This document shows positions 61,808 to 64,000 of a DNA stretch of 64,000 bases, piece after piece. The translations under genes and the position numbers were made by a program. How positions within the stretch are numbered: the stretch's first letter is position 1; the number at the start of each line of letters is the position of its first letter. The notes beneath the pieces are model-generated. The model was not told the DNA's origin. It saw nothing but the letters and a program-made list of their open reading frames with translations, and did no database searches. This DNA is from Anoplolepis gracilipes (taxonomy: Eukaryota > Arthropoda > Insecta > Hymenoptera > Formicidae), in the NCBI RefSeq assembly GCF_047496725.1, contig NC_132973.1, positions 7,415,233 through 7,479,232 of the forward strand, in the 5' to 3' direction.

Positions 61808-61854
61808 CCGAAGAAAGCTTGAAAAGTCAAGCCGAAACGTTCACCATGAACATC
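61808..61854 (+). ncRNA. Hammerhead-ribozyme-like motif, probably degenerate
   Basis: CCGAAGA (61808-61814) resembles the CUGANGA core with one change. It is followed by a stem (GCTTG/CAAGC), then GAAA (61834-61837), then a stem-loop (ACGTTCA/TGAACAT, one mismatch), then C at the cleavage position (ATC). The order and spacing fit a hammerhead core. Stem I pairing was not found, and the core U-to-C change would be expected to harm cleavage. Such motifs occur in Penelope-like elements and retrozymes. Confidence 0.3.
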
Positions 61855-62652
61855 TATGTTGTATTTTATTTTACTTGAGTTTATTATAGTTATGCTTAAC
61901 TTTGATTTTACATTTAAGTAACTTCCGCCATGACCATATTTACGATTATATTGCGATTCGACATTGTAATTCTATTGTATTCTTTACTGACTTTGTATTA
62001 AATAACTCGAATATAATTTAATTTATACATAATTGGCTCATTCACTCTTTGGTACCGCATCATTACTACCTTTTTCGATTAAGTTCTGTTTTAAATTTGT
62101 AGAATTGATAGTTTTTTAGTTTTTCAAAGAGAGAATGGGGAGGAATTTTTTCTTACATGCAAAAAGTAAATCAAAATTGAAGGCTTATTAATAAAAGTTA
62201 TTTCATATAAATTGCGTATATGCAATTTCATTTTATAAATATGAATTTATCAATTGAATTATGTGATTGCATAACTGTTTTCACTCTCACTGATATCTGA
62301 AAAGCTTACAATTATATCAATTGTTTTGTTATAATTTTATATTTTTTCATTCTGTATAATGTTTTTGCTACATAATAAAGAATTTTTTTATTAAAAATCA
62401 AAATGAATATTGATTTTATAGTTTTGGTAAATTTCATTTTGAGCTACGTAAACAATGATATATACAACTAAATATCATTGCAGGTAAGTTTGCTAATAAT
62501 GTGCATGTATATGTTATAACAGTTAACAGAAATCATTCAAGAAGACTAATGAAAATTATTTATGACTCAAGTCAATATTATCCCCTTGGAAAAATATCCT
62601 TTCTTATATTTTATAATTTATATTACATATACATATATATATATATATATAT

Positions 62653-63016
62653 AAGATTGAAAACGCATTATTTAATATACTGCATTCCTCAAAGCGTTGT
62701 TGTTAGAAGATAAGTTTTATGTGCGCGCTTACTGTTGCAAAGTTGCAGCCGATAGTGGCTAGATCATACGATGCGAATATCTAGCATTGTTTATAACAGA
62801 TAAGCATTGTTTATAACAGATAAAATATTGAAAAAGCACGAGATATCATTAGTATAAGATATTAAAATATAAGAGAGAGCACGATGAATCAGTGCAGTCT
62901 TTCAGAACAGTCTGTATCCAGCCGTCATTCTGTGCGTACATACACCATTATATTATACTCTATATCCTCAATAAATCCTACTCTTAATTAATAACATCTT
63001 TCTCTCCACCATATCC

Positions 63017-63020
<4 letters not shown>
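62653..63020. mobile_element. Insertion upstream of sulfotransferase copy 3, LTR-like
   Basis: The TA-rich site is uninterrupted upstream of copy 2; here about 360 bp are inserted into it. The insert contains TGTTGCAAAGTTGCAGCC, a 19-bp tandem repeat (AGCATTGTTTATAACAGAT, 62785-62822) and, near its right end, CAATAAATCC followed by TCCCACA. The TG...CA ends and AATAAA near the 3' edge fit a solo LTR. No coding part is present. Confidence 0.4.

Positions 63021-63023
<3 letters not shown>

Positions 63024-63057
<34 letters not shown>
63024..63057. repeat. (TA)n microsatellite
   Basis: A TA run next to the LTR-like insertion. Confidence 0.9.
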
Positions 63058-63060
<3 letters not shown>

Positions 63061-63121
63061 ATGAGTAAAAATAAAACGACCTATACACATCGAAAGATAT
63101 ATACAAAAGATTTACAGTCGT

Positions 63122-63443
63122 CCAACTTCTCTAAACATGAAAAGTACTAAGAACAGCATTTTGCTAGTCGAATGATAGATACTAGTTGAATACATATGAG
63201 ATAGTGTGTTTATAGTACATAGGATATATAAAGAAGGATATATAAAGAAATTATCTTTAAATGAAAATTTATCATTAAATAAAAATTTTTTTATCTAAGA
63301 AATATATTGTTAACCGTCTTCTATCTTTTAATTATAATGTTATTTATTAAGAAATTGCTCAACTAGTGTTTATTATTCGACTAGAATTTATCTCTGACAA
63401 AATTGCTGTTCTTAGTACTTTTTAATATGTTTAGAGAAGTTGG
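63122..63443. repeat. Inverted block and hairpin upstream of sulfotransferase copy 3
   Basis: 63122-63358 is the reverse complement of the sequence upstream of copy 2 (about 57979-58230). 63359-63443 is a direct copy of part of it. The two together form a long imperfect hairpin: CCAACTTCTCTAAACATG at the left edge is inverted at TTTAGAGAAGTTGG on the right. Confidence 0.8.
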
Positions 63444-63602
63444 TAAAAAAATAACAATCAAGATTTAGTATAAAGTATTCTCGCTTAAAAGCTTCCTTCT
63501 TACAAATCGAAAATTTTCGAAGCAAACAACATAAAAAAAAATCATTCAAACAAGATTCAAATAGTCACGAGCAACTTTGCACCTGCCAATTGTTGAAGAA
63601 GC

Positions 63603-63819
63603 ATGGCTTTCCTCAAGAACTTAAAAATTCAACCTATCGAAGGTGAACTGGCAATCGCGCTGTCCAAGTCGTATCCACTTCGCAAGCATGGTTTTGTCAA
63701 AGTCGGCGAGAAGAAATGGTTTTTGCCGTATAAGTGTGCCGAACAAGACAATATAAATAAAATACTTAACTTTGAAACTCGTCCCGATGACACATGGATC
63801 ATTACCTTTCCTAGATCAG
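63603..63819 (+). CDS. Cytosolic sulfotransferase, tandem copy 3 (exon 1 only, runs off the window)
   Basis: 217 bases from ATG to TCAG|GTATAG, the same structure as copies 1 and 2. The P-loop TFPRSG is intact. It has about 15 differences from copy 2, most of them changing residues (for example Gln to Lys, Gly to Asp, Asn to Ile). The window ends in intron 1, so the rest of the gene is not visible. The 5' UTR acceptor used by copies 1 and 2 is altered here (CTTACAAATCG in place of CTTACTAGTCG), so its leader must be spliced differently or not at all. Confidence 0.85.
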
Positions 63820-64000
63820 GTATAGATGTATTTTTTATCTTTACTTAAAAAAACAATAATGTTTAAGGTTCTTATTATCGATTCCTTTACTTTTGCAGAT
63901 AATTTTCATATTTTTAATTTATAATTAAATCAGTTATTGCAAAAAGAAGTTAGTTTTAATAATTTTATAAATAGAAACAATCTTAATTGTGATCATATGT

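Larger units (their letters stand above)
61132..62075. mobile_element. Insertion of about 945 bp in the 3' flank of sulfotransferase copy 2
   Basis: In copy 1 the flank reads GTCATTTTTCTATTAAGTTC. In copy 2 the two halves (GTCATTTT and TCGATTAAGTTC) are separated by this block. It holds an inverted pair around GAAGTTGGCACG (61147) and CGTGCTAACTTC (61286), a perfect 18-bp-arm hairpin, a TA array, a 13-bp-arm hairpin and a hammerhead-like core. No coding frame was recognised. It may be one composite or several nested elements. Confidence 0.7.

Noticed and set aside
1..64000. CRISPR arrays, bacterial operons, tRNA or rRNA genes, telomere repeats
   Set aside because: I looked for spaced direct repeats, tRNA T-loop signatures and TTAGG runs and saw none. 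The window is ordinary animal nuclear DNA in these respects. A tRNAscan or Infernal run would be decisive for RNA genes.

Overview
This is AT-rich animal nuclear DNA with spliced genes, long introns, many CT/GA and TA microsatellites and short CpG-rich islets. The gene content (a GPI-type matrix metalloproteinase, THAP, PPCDC, COX19, and insect-type cytosolic sulfotransferases in tandem) points to an insect. The base composition, and the sulfotransferases resembling the luciferin-sulfotransferase-like group, suggest a hymenopteran, possibly an ant. The species call is inference. No bacterial operons, CRISPR arrays or viral genes were seen.

Layout. Positions 1-17391 hold no gene I can recognise and are probably 5' intron or intergenic DNA of the next gene. 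Positions 17392-47418 (+) are the 3' seven exons of a matrix metalloproteinase: half of the catalytic domain, the zinc exon, a very long Pro/Thr-rich hinge, a four-blade hemopexin domain and a C-terminal GPI-type tail. The signal peptide and cysteine-switch prodomain lie outside the window or were not found. The first visible intron has a GC donor and carries a 146-bp near-perfect palindrome. A complete three-exon THAP zinc-finger gene (32750 to 30353, minus) is nested antisense in the 19.7-kb intron before the hinge. Its short first exon was rebuilt from motif and splice-phase agreement.

Positions 50440-51387 (minus) encode PPCDC of coenzyme A synthesis in two exons. Positions 52008-52274 (minus) encode COX19, with a spliced 5' leader, a short upstream ORF and a YY1-type promoter motif. 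Positions 53.5-64 kb (+) are a tandem array of cytosolic sulfotransferases: two complete six-exon genes and the first exon of a third, which runs off the window.

The sulfotransferase array is the most unusual part. Intron 1 is identical over 195 bp between copies 1 and 2, yet the flanking 322 bp of coding sequence has 12 differences, about two thirds of them amino-acid changing. Both copies appear to have lost one base of the exon-2 splice donor. Copy-specific insertions separate the repeats: foldback elements, a ~0.95-kb insertion with a hammerhead-like motif, an LTR-like insertion, and an inverted block upstream of copy 3.
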